From Rhizobium ruizarguesonis (GTDB lineage: Bacteria; Pseudomonadota; Alphaproteobacteria; Rhizobiales; Rhizobiaceae), in contig NZ_PQIG01000013.1 of NCBI RefSeq assembly GCF_012349115.1, positions 1 through 64,000 on the forward strand: 64,000 nucleotides of DNA. Direction: 5' to 3'. This document shows positions 8,978 to 18,741 of the stretch, piece by piece. Every line of letters begins with the position of its first letter. Position 1 is the stretch's first letter. The notes under the pieces were generated by a model. It was not told where the DNA came from. It did no database searches and was given only the letters and a program-made list of their open reading frames with translations. The position numbers and the translations under genes were made by a program.

Positions 8978-9625
8978 TTAGGCATTTCGGCTCAAGACCG
9001 CATCGATGATCGATTGAGCAGCTTGAAACGCGGCCTCTATACTCATTTCCGACGTATCAAGCAAGTGCGCATCATCAGCTGGTTTCAAAGGGCTGTCGGC
9101 CCGTCCCATGTCGCGTTCGTCGCGCCGCTTGACGTCCTCGAAGATCGCATCGAAATCCGCCGTCAGGCCTTTGCCGAGGATCTCGTCATAACGGCGTCTT
9201 GCGCGGACTTCCGGCGACGCCGTTACATAGAATTTCACCGCCGCATTCGGGCAGACGACCGTGCCGATATCGCGCCCATCGAGCACCGTTCCCGGCACTT
9301 TCGTCGAAAACCGCTGCTGCGCCTCGACCAGCGCCCGGCGCACCGCCGGCATCACGGCAATCCTCGATGCGGCTTCGCCGATCTCATGTTTGGAAAGTAT
9401 ATCGCGATCCAATCCAGCGAGTTCAACCTCTCTTGCGATCTTTTCCGCCACCGCCTCGTCATCGAGCGGCAGGCCGGCATCGAGCAGCGCCTTGGCCGTG
9501 GCGCGATAGGTCAGGCCGGTATCCAGATGATGGAAGCCGTATTGGTCGGCGATGCGGCGTGAAAGCGTGCCCTTGCCGGCGGCCGCCGGGCCATCGATGG
9601 CGATGGTGAAGGTCTCGTTTGTCAT
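8978..9625 (-). CDS. cmk: Cytidylate kinase
   Basis: A 215-residue nucleoside monophosphate kinase that phosphorylates CMP and dCMP. The N-terminal P-loop is [16 protein letters not shown], followed by the [10 protein letters not shown] substrate segment. The conserved [14 protein letters not shown] and [11 protein letters not shown] motifs of bacterial Cmk are present. The ATG at 9625 has AGGA upstream; the longer open frame to 9682 would run toward aroA without a better site. aroA-cmk-rpsA are collinear here, as in many bacteria. Confidence 0.96.
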   Translation of the reverse strand: MTNETFTIAIDGPAAAGKGTLSRRIADQYGFHHLDTGLTYRATAKALLDAGLPLDDEAVAEKIAREVELAGLDRDILSKHEIGEAASRIAVMPAVRRALVEAQQRFSTKVPGTVLDGRDIGTVVCPNAAVKFYVTASPEVRARRRYDEILGKGLTADFDAIFEDVKRRDERDMGRADSPLKPADDAHLLDTSEMSIEAAFQAAQSIIDAVLSRNA

Positions 9626-9697
9626 ATGATCAATCCTGCGGCAGCACGCCGAAACGGCGAATGAGTTCGTCTTTGCGGACATGCGGCAGCTGGCACA

Positions 9698-11080
<1,383 letters not shown>

Positions 11081-11332
11081 CTATTTTTGCCGCAAGGCAG
11101 GCTTGGCCGGTCGCAATTCCCGTCCGCTTCTGCAGCTGTTGCGGCTCGTTAACATAAACGCGCCGGGCGGTCATCCGTCGGCTTGCCAAAAACCCGGCGC
11201 TCGGATCGCAAAGTTTGGCTTTGACATGGGAAGCCACAGCGATTAAGGGGACCGGCTTATAAATTCCGATGGAACGCCGGCTTGAACGGCATCTGCCGAA
11301 TCTCATATTCGGCTATTCACACGAGGCTTATA

Positions 11333-11716
11333 GTGGCGAAAGCGGAACTTGGAACCAAGCGTACCGATCCGGAAACCGGCAAGAAGTTTTATGATCTGAA
11401 CCGGGATCCGATCGTCTCTCCTTATACCGGCAAGTCCTACCCTTTGTCCTTCTTCGAAGAAACCTCGGCGATCGCCGAAGTTGCCGAGGAAGACGAGGTC
11501 GCGGAAGTCGATACTGAAAACACCGAAGTCGAACTGGTTTCGCTGGAAGATGCCGATGACGCCGCCGGCGGCGATGACATTCCAGATATCGGCGACGACG
11601 ATGTCGAAATCGAAGGCGATGACGACGACGATACCTTCCTCACACCCGACGAAGATGACGATGATGACGACATGAGCGATATCATCGGCGTGACCGGCGA
11701 CGAAGACGAAGTCTGA
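11333..11716 (+). CDS. TIGR02300 / FYDLN acid family protein
   Basis: A 127-residue protein with the conserved start AKAELGTKRTDPETGKKFYD and PIVSPYTG motif. An extremely acidic tail follows (long Asp/Glu runs from residue 65 on). The FYDLN acid family is widespread in alphaproteobacteria, and its function is unknown. The start is a GTG at 11333 with GAGG upstream. A longer ATG frame at 11282 lacks homology in its extra 17 residues. It is divergent from aroA and is followed by a terminator. Confidence 0.88.
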   Translation: MAKAELGTKRTDPETGKKFYDLNRDPIVSPYTGKSYPLSFFEETSAIAEVAEEDEVAEVDTENTEVELVSLEDADDAAGGDDIPDIGDDDVEIEGDDDDDTFLTPDEDDDDDDMSDIIGVTGDEDEV

Positions 11717-11726
11717 GACCGCATTT

Positions 11727-11767
11727 CGGCCCGGCGAGGAAAAAATTCTCCGGGCCGCATTTTTTTA
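11727..11767 (+). terminator. Rho-independent terminator after the FYDLN gene
   Basis: The stem CGGCCCGG (11727-11734) pairs with CCGGGCCG (11750-11757) and is followed by seven T residues. Confidence 0.8.
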
Positions 11768-11867
11768 GGCTTGCTATCTCCGGAAACCGGAAGTAATAAG
11801 CCGCCACTCCGCAGGGCACGTGCCTTACGAGTATCCCAGGACCGGCCATGAACCGGACCACCTTGAT

Positions 11868-11943
<76 letters not shown>

Positions 11944-12136
11944 AACTCCCCAACTTATTCAGCAACTTGATTGCCCCAGTCCGATGCTTCAACCGCGTAG
12001 CATTGGCCGGGGAAGCACAGGGGACTCTCGACGGCATTGCCTGGTTATAAACGAACGCCGGTTGTACAAACGCAAATCCCGACTCGACTCTTGATTGCGA
12101 CTCTGATCGTCTAGTGCGTGAAAGAGGAGCAAAGCA

Positions 12137-13168
12137 ATGATTCGATATATACCAATTCTACGGTGGAAGCGGGGCGAGCGGGTGGGGCTTCAGAACTTGT
12201 CCGCAGCAGCAAAATCACGCGTTGCGCCGCTTTTCTTACTTGGAAGCGAACAATTCAAAGTAAAGCCCGCGACCCAATCACAAGCTGCTATTCCGGCTCC
12301 AGCGGCACTTGTTCAGGAAGTCTTACAGAGCTTGGGATCAGGCGCAATTTTTCTCGATGCTTCTTCGCTTCTATCCGCACCTGGGCAGCCCCATCCGTTG
12401 ATTTCCATCGCTGCGAGTGCAAGAGCCTCGGGATTGGCGTTGGTGCCGGTTGCTAACCTTGGCGTGAGTCCGCAGTATATTGCGGCAATTCAAGCCGTGG
12501 ACGGTGTAGACAGCCAAGGTGTCTGCTTGCGGGTTGATATGCAGGAGGCCTTCTCGGTGAGCACATGGCTCCAACAGTGGCCATTTCCGACGTCGCGCAC
12601 CGACCTCATCATCGATTTTGGCGAGAACGTTGCGATGGCCGCGGCGTTGGGCGCGCTGCTTGATGCCATGTTCCAAGGAATCAATTCTTTCGGGGCATGG
12701 AGATCTGTGACCATGGCAGGAACATCGCTGCCTCAGAACTTCACAGGTTTCACGGCTGGGCAGCATTTGATCCCTCGCGTTGAGGCGCAGCTCTGGAGTA
12801 GGTTGACCTCGCTCCCGCTGCCGTACCAGCTCGATTTTGGGGATTTCACGTCGGTCACACCTGGAGTGACACCTGCCAATATCGCGTGGGGATATCCGAT
12901 AAACGTCAAGTACACGCTCCCGAATTCATTCCTGGTTCTGCGCGGAGTCCGAACGACGGGTCCGAATGCAGTCGACATGGATGTCCAGCTTCGCGGCCAC
13001 GCCTCAGGAATTGTGGTGCATGCTTCCAGAAACCGACTTGCCAACGCTTGGAGCGACAACACCATTGACCAAATCGCGGCCGGCACTGTCGGAACGAAGA
13101 CCCTGGAGCACTGGGTTCAGCTCGGCGTCAATCGGCACATCGAGCTCATGCATGCCATTTTGCCCTAA
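12137..13168 (+). CDS. Beta family (T4-type beta protein) homologue
   Basis: A 343-residue protein that starts MIRYIPILRWKRGERVGL and has the alternating strand/helix pattern of a barrel-like fold (LALVPVANLG, GVCLRVDMQEA, DLIIDFGENV, SVTMAGTSLPQN). These features match what I recall of the Beta protein family (phage T4 beta protein type), whose function is not established. It has a strong site, AAAGAGGAGC, before ATG. It is the first gene after the tRNA, and its base composition is less GC-rich than the core. It converges on and overlaps an sce7726-type gene by 165 bases. A role in defence or mobile-element conflict is only inferred. Confidence 0.65.
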   Translation: MIRYIPILRWKRGERVGLQNLSAAAKSRVAPLFLLGSEQFKVKPATQSQAAIPAPAALVQEVLQSLGSGAIFLDASSLLSAPGQPHPLISIAASARASGLALVPVANLGVSPQYIAAIQAVDGVDSQGVCLRVDMQEAFSVSTWLQQWPFPTSRTDLIIDFGENVAMAAALGALLDAMFQGINSFGAWRSVTMAGTSLPQNFTGFTAGQHLIPRVEAQLWSRLTSLPLPYQLDFGDFTSVTPGVTPANIAWGYPINVKYTLPNSFLVLRGVRTTGPNAVDMDVQLRGHASGIVVHASRNRLANAWSDNTIDQIAAGTVGTKTLEHWVQLGVNRHIELMHAILP

Positions 13169-13819
13169 CCAATCGACGCGAGCTTTCAAAATCTCCCGGA
13201 CGCTGTCACGCAGCCGGCGAAGTGGCAGGTGATGGGCCAGATGCTCGTGGATAGCTTTGACTCGTTTCGAGCGCCATCCCCGTGCAATCTCAAGGCGCTC
13301 CATGAGAAGAAGCGCCTCATCCTTCCGCAACAGTTCGGCAATTAGGTAGGGTTCTTGCGTCTGGTTTCGGCGACTAGGTCTTGCCTTCTGCAGTTTGATA
13401 CCGTCGCGGTGTTCTATCGCTTTAATGAGCCCCCACCAAGATGGGACAAGCTCGATAGCTTTATCAAAATGGCGACTTCCGACAACAAGAGTCATCCTGT
13501 CGAAAACCCGGTTATAGATCCCGGCTTGCGTAGGCAGGCGCGTTAAGGTGTCGCTGTCACTTTTCAGCTCATAACCAACCAACTCGCCGTTTAGCACAGC
13601 GATATCGACTCGGGCAGTTCCAGCCCAAACGCCCATTTCCTGGACGATTCGAACATCTGTTTCTGCCCGGTGTTCGTGGCGAAGCTTATCAAGCATCGCC
13701 GTCCGGATATGAATGTCGCGCATTGGCCCCCGCCGATCGATGCCACATCCTTTATCGCCAAAGTTTACAAGTCGTTTATTCGGCGCCTTTTGCTGCCCAT
13801 CTATTGACTTGCGGCTCAT
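13004..13819 (-). CDS. sce7726 family protein
   Basis: A 271-residue protein with the sce7726-type signature RVDIAVLNGELVGYELKSDSDTL, RLPTQAGIYNRVFDRMTLVV, then a WWGLIKAI stretch. The GYELKSD element resembles a nuclease-like core, but activity is unproven. The ATG at 13819 has AAAGGTGA upstream; an internal ATG at 13723 (MRDIHIRTAML) matches the usual family start and may be used instead. The family similarity fades after LKARVDWLGQNG. The last 55 residues are read antisense to the end of the Beta gene, suggesting loss of the original stop. sce7725/sce7726-type genes are known as neighbours; here the partner is convergent. Confidence 0.7.
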   Translation of the reverse strand: MSRKSIDGQQKAPNKRLVNFGDKGCGIDRRGPMRDIHIRTAMLDKLRHEHRAETDVRIVQEMGVWAGTARVDIAVLNGELVGYELKSDSDTLTRLPTQAGIYNRVFDRMTLVVGSRHFDKAIELVPSWWGLIKAIEHRDGIKLQKARPSRRNQTQEPYLIAELLRKDEALLLMERLEIARGWRSKRVKAIHEHLAHHLPLRRLRDSVREILKARVDWLGQNGMHELDVPIDAELNPVLQGLRSDSAGRDLVNGVVAPSVGKSVSGSMHHNS

Positions 13820-14102
13820 TGATCCAATCACCTTTTGTGTCCCAGGGGCCGGTTCCGTCACTTCGTGACGAGTTAACTTCCAAGGCCTCCATACGCTCCA
13901 GCGAATCCGTCGTCTCGGCTGCCTTGCGCTGAGCCTCGATAATTGCAACGATACTCTGTGCCTCGGACGGCGCGATACCTCTCCGTACGCGACGTCCTTC
14001 AAGATGCCAGCGATGGCGCCTGGTACGTCCTTCGCTGTGTCGATCGTCGGAAGCTGAAACTGAACCGTTCGAGGCGTCGGCGCCGGCCGCGGATGGATAT
14101 AG
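13776..14102 (-). pseudogene. Frameshifted C-terminal remnant of a DUF5681-like protein
   Basis: Two frames of the minus strand give consecutive pieces of one protein. DYIHPRPAPTPRTVQFQLPT...GILKDVAYGE comes first, then IAPSEAQSIVAIIEAQRKAA...SLERMEALE after a one-base shift near 13978-13983. The 'GE..PSEA' turn and the final helix ending E..EALE are typical of the C-terminus of DUF5681-type proteins found in phages and islands. The N-terminus is absent because the frame abuts the stop of the neighbouring kinase gene. The reading frame ends at 13776, inside the sce7726 gene. Confidence 0.55.
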
Positions 14103-15665
14103 TCAGGGGACGGGCTCGAGGACTTTTTCCTTAATGCGCAGCATGATCTCCTCGGCGAGCCCTTCGGCGGGCTGCGTGGCGTCGAGGCGCGGCCATGCGA
14201 CGTCGCCCGTCTCGTGCGCGAACTGGTGCGCCAGGATATCGACCGTCGCGTCGGAGGGGCTGCCAACCCGTGCCGCAACGCGCTGCCACAGCAGTGCCGG
14301 ATCGGCTTCGAGCCAGAAGGCCGAAAAGGGATGGTGGCCTTCTTCCGCCGCTTCCTCGATCATCCGCCGGTGGACCGGCTTGTCGAAGACCGCATCGGCC
14401 ACCGCCGAACTGCCTTCCGCAAGGATGAGACGGGCGCGCCAGGCCATCTCCTGATAGACCTTTGCCGAGACTTCGGGCCGGTACGCGGCCTTCGGAAGCC
14501 TCGTTTCTGCCGGAACGCCGTGCATTGCCTTGCGGATGCGGTCGCTTTCGATGATGCGTGCTCCCGGCGCGAGGCCGATCCGCGGCGCCAGCACTTCTGC
14601 AAGCGTCGTCTTTCCCGATCCGCTGAGACCGCCGAGCGCGACGAGTTGTCCCGGCACCTGATGCAGCAGAGACCGGGCGAGCTGGAAATAGGAGCGCGCC
14701 TCATCGGTCAACATCGCCGCACGATCACCGGCATCCTCCGTCTGAGTGGCGATCACATGCGCCCGCACGGCAGCGCGTACGGCAATGAAGAACGGCAGTG
14801 CTGCAAAGCCGTCGTCCTCGTCCGTCTCGTCGAGATAACGGTTCATCACGAGGTTCGCAAACTCGGGATGCCCACGATGCCAGAGATCCATCAGCAGGAA
14901 GGCGAGGTCGTAGAGAATGTCGGTGGTGGCAATCTGATCGTTGAACTCGATGCAATCGAACAGGCATGGTTCGCCATCAAGCAAGAATATATTGCGGAGA
15001 TGCAAGTCGCCATGGCAACGCCGGACCTTGCCGGCCAGCCCCCGTCGGTCCAGGAGCTGGGCGTGCCGCGCAAGATGCCTCTCGAAGGCCCCGGTCAGTT
15101 CCTCGATCTCCTTGGCGGAAAAGACATGACTGGTCGCAAAGCCGGCCTTATTGACCTTCAGCACCGCAGCCATGCTGGCCGCCCCGCCGTTGGCACTCAT
15201 GACCGGCGCGAGACGATGAAAGCCGACGATCGCCCTTGCAAGGGATGTCATCATCGACGACGTCAATCCGCCGGAGGTGGCGATATGATCGAGTAGCAGC
15301 GACTGATCGAAACGCCGCATTTCCACCAGAGCATCATGCAGGGTCCCTTGACCATCAAGCGCAAGGCCACCGTCCTTTTCCAGTGTGATCTTCCTGACAC
15401 CGAGATAGATGCCCGGCGCTGTGGGCGTGTTCAATTCCACCTCTTTCCGGCATGTCGCCAGCCTTTTCTCCGCCGAGGAGAAATCGGCATAGGGCAGTTT
15501 CACGGCGCGCTTCATCTTGTAGGCGCGGTCCCCGGCAAGAAAAATGCGCGAAATATGCGTCTCGATCACTTCGACCGGCTGCCCATCCTGGGGCAATGCG
15601 TCGTTGAGAAAGGAAATGGTTGCCGACTGGTCTTCCGTGATCATCTGCAAACTTTCAGCTGACAT
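14103..15665 (-). CDS. Bifunctional aminoglycoside-phosphotransferase-like / P-loop kinase protein
   Basis: A 520-residue two-domain protein. The N-terminal half resembles aminoglycoside phosphotransferases, with CHGDLHLRNIFLLDG (catalytic HGD at 218-220) and LFDCIEFND. The C-terminal half is a small-molecule kinase/AAA domain with Walker A GLSGSGKTTLAEVL (346-353), then IIESDRIRK and ADAVFDKP. Such COG2187/COG0645 fusions are common in rhizobia. The substrate is unknown and antibiotic resistance should not be assumed. Divergent from a broken cysQ, it shares an intergenic region with a TTGACCCGCATCAA box, suggesting FNR/FixK control under low oxygen. Confidence 0.82.
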   Translation of the reverse strand: MSAESLQMITEDQSATISFLNDALPQDGQPVEVIETHISRIFLAGDRAYKMKRAVKLPYADFSSAEKRLATCRKEVELNTPTAPGIYLGVRKITLEKDGGLALDGQGTLHDALVEMRRFDQSLLLDHIATSGGLTSSMMTSLARAIVGFHRLAPVMSANGGAASMAAVLKVNKAGFATSHVFSAKEIEELTGAFERHLARHAQLLDRRGLAGKVRRCHGDLHLRNIFLLDGEPCLFDCIEFNDQIATTDILYDLAFLLMDLWHRGHPEFANLVMNRYLDETDEDDGFAALPFFIAVRAAVRAHVIATQTEDAGDRAAMLTDEARSYFQLARSLLHQVPGQLVALGGLSGSGKTTLAEVLAPRIGLAPGARIIESDRIRKAMHGVPAETRLPKAAYRPEVSAKVYQEMAWRARLILAEGSSAVADAVFDKPVHRRMIEEAAEEGHHPFSAFWLEADPALLWQRVAARVGSPSDATVDILAHQFAHETGDVAWPRLDATQPAEGLAEEIMLRIKEKVLEPVP

Positions 15666-15707
15666 GCCGCACTATCGAAAGCTTCGCCCTGCCTCGGCGA
15701 CAATGCA

Positions 15708-15721
15708 TTGACCCGCATCAA
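15708..15721. promoter_or_regulatory. FNR/FixK-type box 1
   Basis: TTGACCCGCATCAA matches TTGA-N6-TCAA. It lies 42 bases before the kinase start and 60 bases before the cysQ remnant, placed to serve either divergent gene. Confidence 0.7.
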
Positions 15722-15780
15722 TGATCGGACCGCCGCCACATCTCAGAATGAAAGCGAGGCCTGGGGTCGCGGGGGTGAAA

Positions 15781-16553
15781 ATGAACCTGTCTTCGAGAAG
15801 GCAGCTTGTCGAAGCGCTGATCCCGGTGATCCGGAAAGCCGGCGATGCCGCGCTCGCGCTGCAGGACAACGACGTTGCGGTAAGAGCCAAACAGGACGGT
15901 TCACCCGTCACCTCCGCCGATCTTGCCAGCAATGACATCCTGCGCGCAGCATGCCTGGCGCTCTTTCCGGCAATGCCTGTCGTCAGCGAAGAAGATAGCC
16001 GTGTCTTCGAGGCCCGCAAGGACTCAGATTCCGTTCTCGTAATCGATCCGCTCGACGGCACGAAGGAATTCATAAAAGGCCGAGACGAGTTTGCTGTCAA
16101 TATCGCCCTGGTCAAGGATGGCCATGCGAGCGCGGGACTAATCTATGCACCCGCCCGTGACCGGCTTTTCTTCTCCTACGGCGCCGGACTTGCATTCGAG
16201 CAAACAGCCGGCGGTCAGCGCCGCAGCCTGCCCAGCCCTTCCGCTCCACGGCGATCATCCGATCGCGCTCGTCAACCGCTCTCATCTCGATCCCCGGACC
16301 GAAGCGCTCCTGGCCGCGCTGCAGCCCTGCGACTTTGAAGAAAGATGGTCTGCGACTGCGCTACCGGCCAGGCGATCATCGAAGCAACTGGCGTCGTCGT
16401 TCTGCAGACGGACGGAACGTCCCTCATTTGCGACTGCAGGGGAAACTCAAGCTGGATGGCTTCTTCGCCGCGCGAATGCCGGCGCTTGCTGCACGACTGA
16501 TTGCAACCGTTCGGGAACTCGAAACAACATCCGCAGTTGCAGCCCAGCAATAG
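15781..16553 (+). pseudogene. cysQ: Broken 3'(2'),5'-bisphosphate nucleotidase
   Basis: The first 145 residues read as CysQ: GSPVTSADLASND, VVSEEDSR and VLVIDPLDGTKEFIKG contain the metal-binding acidic residues of the inositol-phosphatase fold. Near 16220 the frame shifts (continuing as LHGDHPIALVNRSHLDPRTE). Near 16345 about 40 codons are missing, so that the conserved W-D..TGQAIIEATG segment follows DFEERW directly. The last part (KLKLDGFFAARMPALAARLI) is in the third frame. Two shifts plus a deletion in the active-site half make function very unlikely. The start has GGGGGTGAAA before ATG. Confidence 0.85.
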
Positions 16554-16562
16554 GCCCGTGGC

Positions 16563-17546
16563 TCAAGGCTTCAAGACGGCCGCTCCGCTCAATCGGCCGG
16601 CACGCAAGTCGTCAAGCGCCGTATTGGCTTCGGCAAGCGGATAGACAATCGTATGAGTTCTGATGCCTGCCTGGCGGGCGATGGGGAAGAATTCCTCCGC
16701 ATCCTTGCGCGTGAGATTTGCGACCGAAACAACGCTTCTCTCCCCCCAAATCAGCGCATAGGGCATAGCCGGAAGCTCACTCATGTGGATCCCTCCGCAG
16801 ACGACCCTGCCGCCCTTGCGCACCGCCTTCAGCGCTGCCGGCACGAGTTCGCCGACCGGAGCGAAGATGATTGCCGCGTCGAGCATGACGGGCGAAGGTT
16901 CATCCGAGCTTCCCGCCCACGAAGCGCCAAGGCTGAGCGCGAAACGTTGCGCTGCCTCATCGCCGGTGCGTGAGAAAGCATAGACCTGACGGCCCTGCCA
17001 GCGGCATATTTGCGCGAGGATATGGGCGGCTGCACCGAATCCGTAAAGTCCGATCCGGGCACCGTCACCAGCCTTCTTCAGCGAACGCCAGCCAATGAGA
17101 CCCGCGCATAGCAGCGGCGCAAGAGCGACCGGATCGGTCTCGCCGTCAAGTGCAAATGCATAATCTGCGTCGGCAACGACATGGGTGGCAAAACCTCCGT
17201 CGCGCGTATAGCCGGTAAATTGCGGCTCGTCGCAGAGATTTTCCTCTCCGGTGCGGCAGAACGAGCAGCAGCCGCATGTGTGGCCGAGCCAGGGCACACC
17301 AACCCTTTGCCCTATGCGCGATGACGCGACACCTTCCCCAACAGCCTCGACGATGCCGACGATCTCATGGCCGGGAACGAGTGGAAGCTTCGGGTTCGGA
17401 AGATCGCCGTCACAGACGTGAAGATCCGTCCTGCAGACGGCGCAAGCTTCGATCCTCAACATCAACTGGCACGTTCCAGGCACGGGATCAGCGCGCTCTA
17501 CCAGACGCAAGGGGGTCCCGATCCTTTCCAAAATCATCGCTTGCAT
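16563..17546 (-). CDS. Zinc-dependent alcohol dehydrogenase
   Basis: A 327-residue medium-chain dehydrogenase of the AdhA (propanol-preferring) type. Catalytic zinc ligands are at CAVCRTDLH (Cys38) and GHE (His60-Glu61). The structural zinc site is C91-x2-C-x2-C-x7-C105 (CGCCSFCRTGEENLC), and GLYGFGAAAHILAQI is the NAD-binding turn. It probably interconverts short-chain alcohols and aldehydes, as in fermentative or microaerobic metabolism. The ATG at 17546 is preceded by AGGAGAAGCTG; the 51-residue upstream extension is rejected. An FNR/FixK-type box lies 124 bases upstream. It converges on the cysQ remnant. Confidence 0.88.
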   Translation of the reverse strand: MQAMILERIGTPLRLVERADPVPGTCQLMLRIEACAVCRTDLHVCDGDLPNPKLPLVPGHEIVGIVEAVGEGVASSRIGQRVGVPWLGHTCGCCSFCRTGEENLCDEPQFTGYTRDGGFATHVVADADYAFALDGETDPVALAPLLCAGLIGWRSLKKAGDGARIGLYGFGAAAHILAQICRWQGRQVYAFSRTGDEAAQRFALSLGASWAGSSDEPSPVMLDAAIIFAPVGELVPAALKAVRKGGRVVCGGIHMSELPAMPYALIWGERSVVSVANLTRKDAEEFFPIARQAGIRTHTIVYPLAEANTALDDLRAGRLSGAAVLKP

Positions 17547-17669
17547 CAGCTTCTCCTCATTTCGCAAACCGGCACCCTTTTGAAAACGCGTCAATCGGCA
17601 TGGACGCGCGTCAAGGATACGTCCTGCCCATTCTCGTTTGCCGTTTTCGTTACGTGACGACGGCCCAGA

Positions 17670-17683
17670 TTGATCCTTCTCAA
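17670..17683. promoter_or_regulatory. FNR/FixK-type box 2
   Basis: TTGATCCTTCTCAA matches the TTGAT-N4-ATCAA consensus at nine of ten positions. It lies between the divergent alcohol dehydrogenase and DUF3775 genes. Confidence 0.6.
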
Positions 17684-17749
17684 TGCATCGGCATTCCATG
17701 TCACATCGTGGTATAGTTGAAATAGAATAGCGCGCGCGGAGGCCACTTC

Positions 17750-18181
17750 ATGAATGACGCTGTGAACGAGGCATGGAGGCCGAGCATTTCGCCGGAGACC
17801 GTCCGCTTTCTCATCCTCAAGGGCAAGCAGTTCGACGTCAAGGATGTTGTCACTGAACCCGATCCGGGCTCGAATCCGAGTGACGACGGGATGATCGAAG
17901 TGCTGGAGGACCATGACGACGATCCCGTCGAGGCGGAACTCAGGAGCGCAATCTGGGCTCTCAACGAAGACGAACAGATCGACCTGGTCGCGTTGGCATG
18001 GCTCGGCCGAGGCGATGGGAATGTCGATGATTGGGATGAACTGCGCAGCTTGGCTGCCGATGCGCACAATACGCGCACGGCGGCTTATCTTCTCGGCCTG
18101 CCCCTCCTGCCGGATTATCTCCAAGAGGCGCTCGACCAGTTCGGGGAGACGTCCACGGACGACGCGCTGGGCCGGCTCTGA
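17750..18181 (+). CDS. DUF3775 domain protein
   Basis: A 143-residue acidic cytoplasmic protein with features of the DUF3775 family: ISPETVRFLILKGKQFDVKD near the N-terminus, then LNEDEQIDLVALAWLGRGDG, and an AYLLGLPLLPDYLQEALDQFG end. No function is known. In rhizobia such genes occur among stress and low-oxygen clusters, which fits this neighbourhood. It starts 67 bases after a FixK-type box and has GGAGG upstream of its ATG. No signal peptide or membrane segment is visible. Confidence 0.78.
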   Translation: MNDAVNEAWRPSISPETVRFLILKGKQFDVKDVVTEPDPGSNPSDDGMIEVLEDHDDDPVEAELRSAIWALNEDEQIDLVALAWLGRGDGNVDDWDELRSLAADAHNTRTAAYLLGLPLLPDYLQEALDQFGETSTDDALGRL

Positions 18182-18300
18182 TATCGCCGGTACCCAAAGC
18201 GGCAGCCAGGGAATTTCCTCAGCTGCAAGGAATGTCGATCCAACGCCACGACCTGAGCTGCATGACTGTGAATGGCTCTTGGAGAGCAAGGAGATCAGCA

Positions 18301-18657
18301 ATGAACCGTCGCCGTTGGCAAGACCACATCGCCTTTATCGTGGGAATATGGCTCATCAGTTCCCCTTGGGCATTCGGAAGATTTAGTCCGGACTCCATGC
18401 CTATGGGGTCGGCCGCCTGGAATTTCCTTGTCTGCGGAACCGCCATCGCTATCCTAGGCTTGGCCGCTCTGGCATCCTACCGTTTTTGGGAAGAATGGGT
18501 TAATCTTCTGATCGGTGTCTGGCTTGTCGCCTCGCCATGGATTCTCCAGTACGTTCAAGAGCCGCTCCTCGTTTGGAATGCTTTCATCTGCGGCATTCTC
18601 CTCGTTGTTCTCGGTGTATGGGCACTTCGCGGAGCAAACCTATCTGAACGCCACTGA
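18301..18657 (+). CDS. SPW repeat integral membrane protein
   Basis: A 118-residue membrane protein with two copies of the SPW repeat: GIWLISSPWAF and GVWLVASPWIL, each starting a pair of transmembrane helices (four in all). The family has no established biochemical role and often lies with stress genes. The ATG at 18301 has AAGGAG at ideal spacing, so the longer frame from 18232 is rejected. It is collinear with DUF3775 upstream and the DUF4010 gene 85 bases downstream. Confidence 0.85.
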   Translation: MNRRRWQDHIAFIVGIWLISSPWAFGRFSPDSMPMGSAAWNFLVCGTAIAILGLAALASYRFWEEWVNLLIGVWLVASPWILQYVQEPLLVWNAFICGILLVVLGVWALRGANLSERH

Positions 18658-18741
18658 ACGACGGCTTGCGGATGACGAAATGACATATACGGCGCAGGTG
18701 CCTTCACGATTGGATGGGCCGGCAACGTCTGGGCCCATCAG

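Noticed and set aside
14103..15665. Aminoglycoside resistance gene
   Set aside because: The N-terminal domain has the phosphotransferase fold, but the fusion with a P-loop kinase is a general rhizobial type with no evidence for antibiotic substrates.
17547..17699. 51-residue N-terminal extension of the alcohol dehydrogenase
   Set aside because: It covers the FixK-type box and lacks similarity; AGGAGAAGCTG before the ATG at 17546 decides the start.
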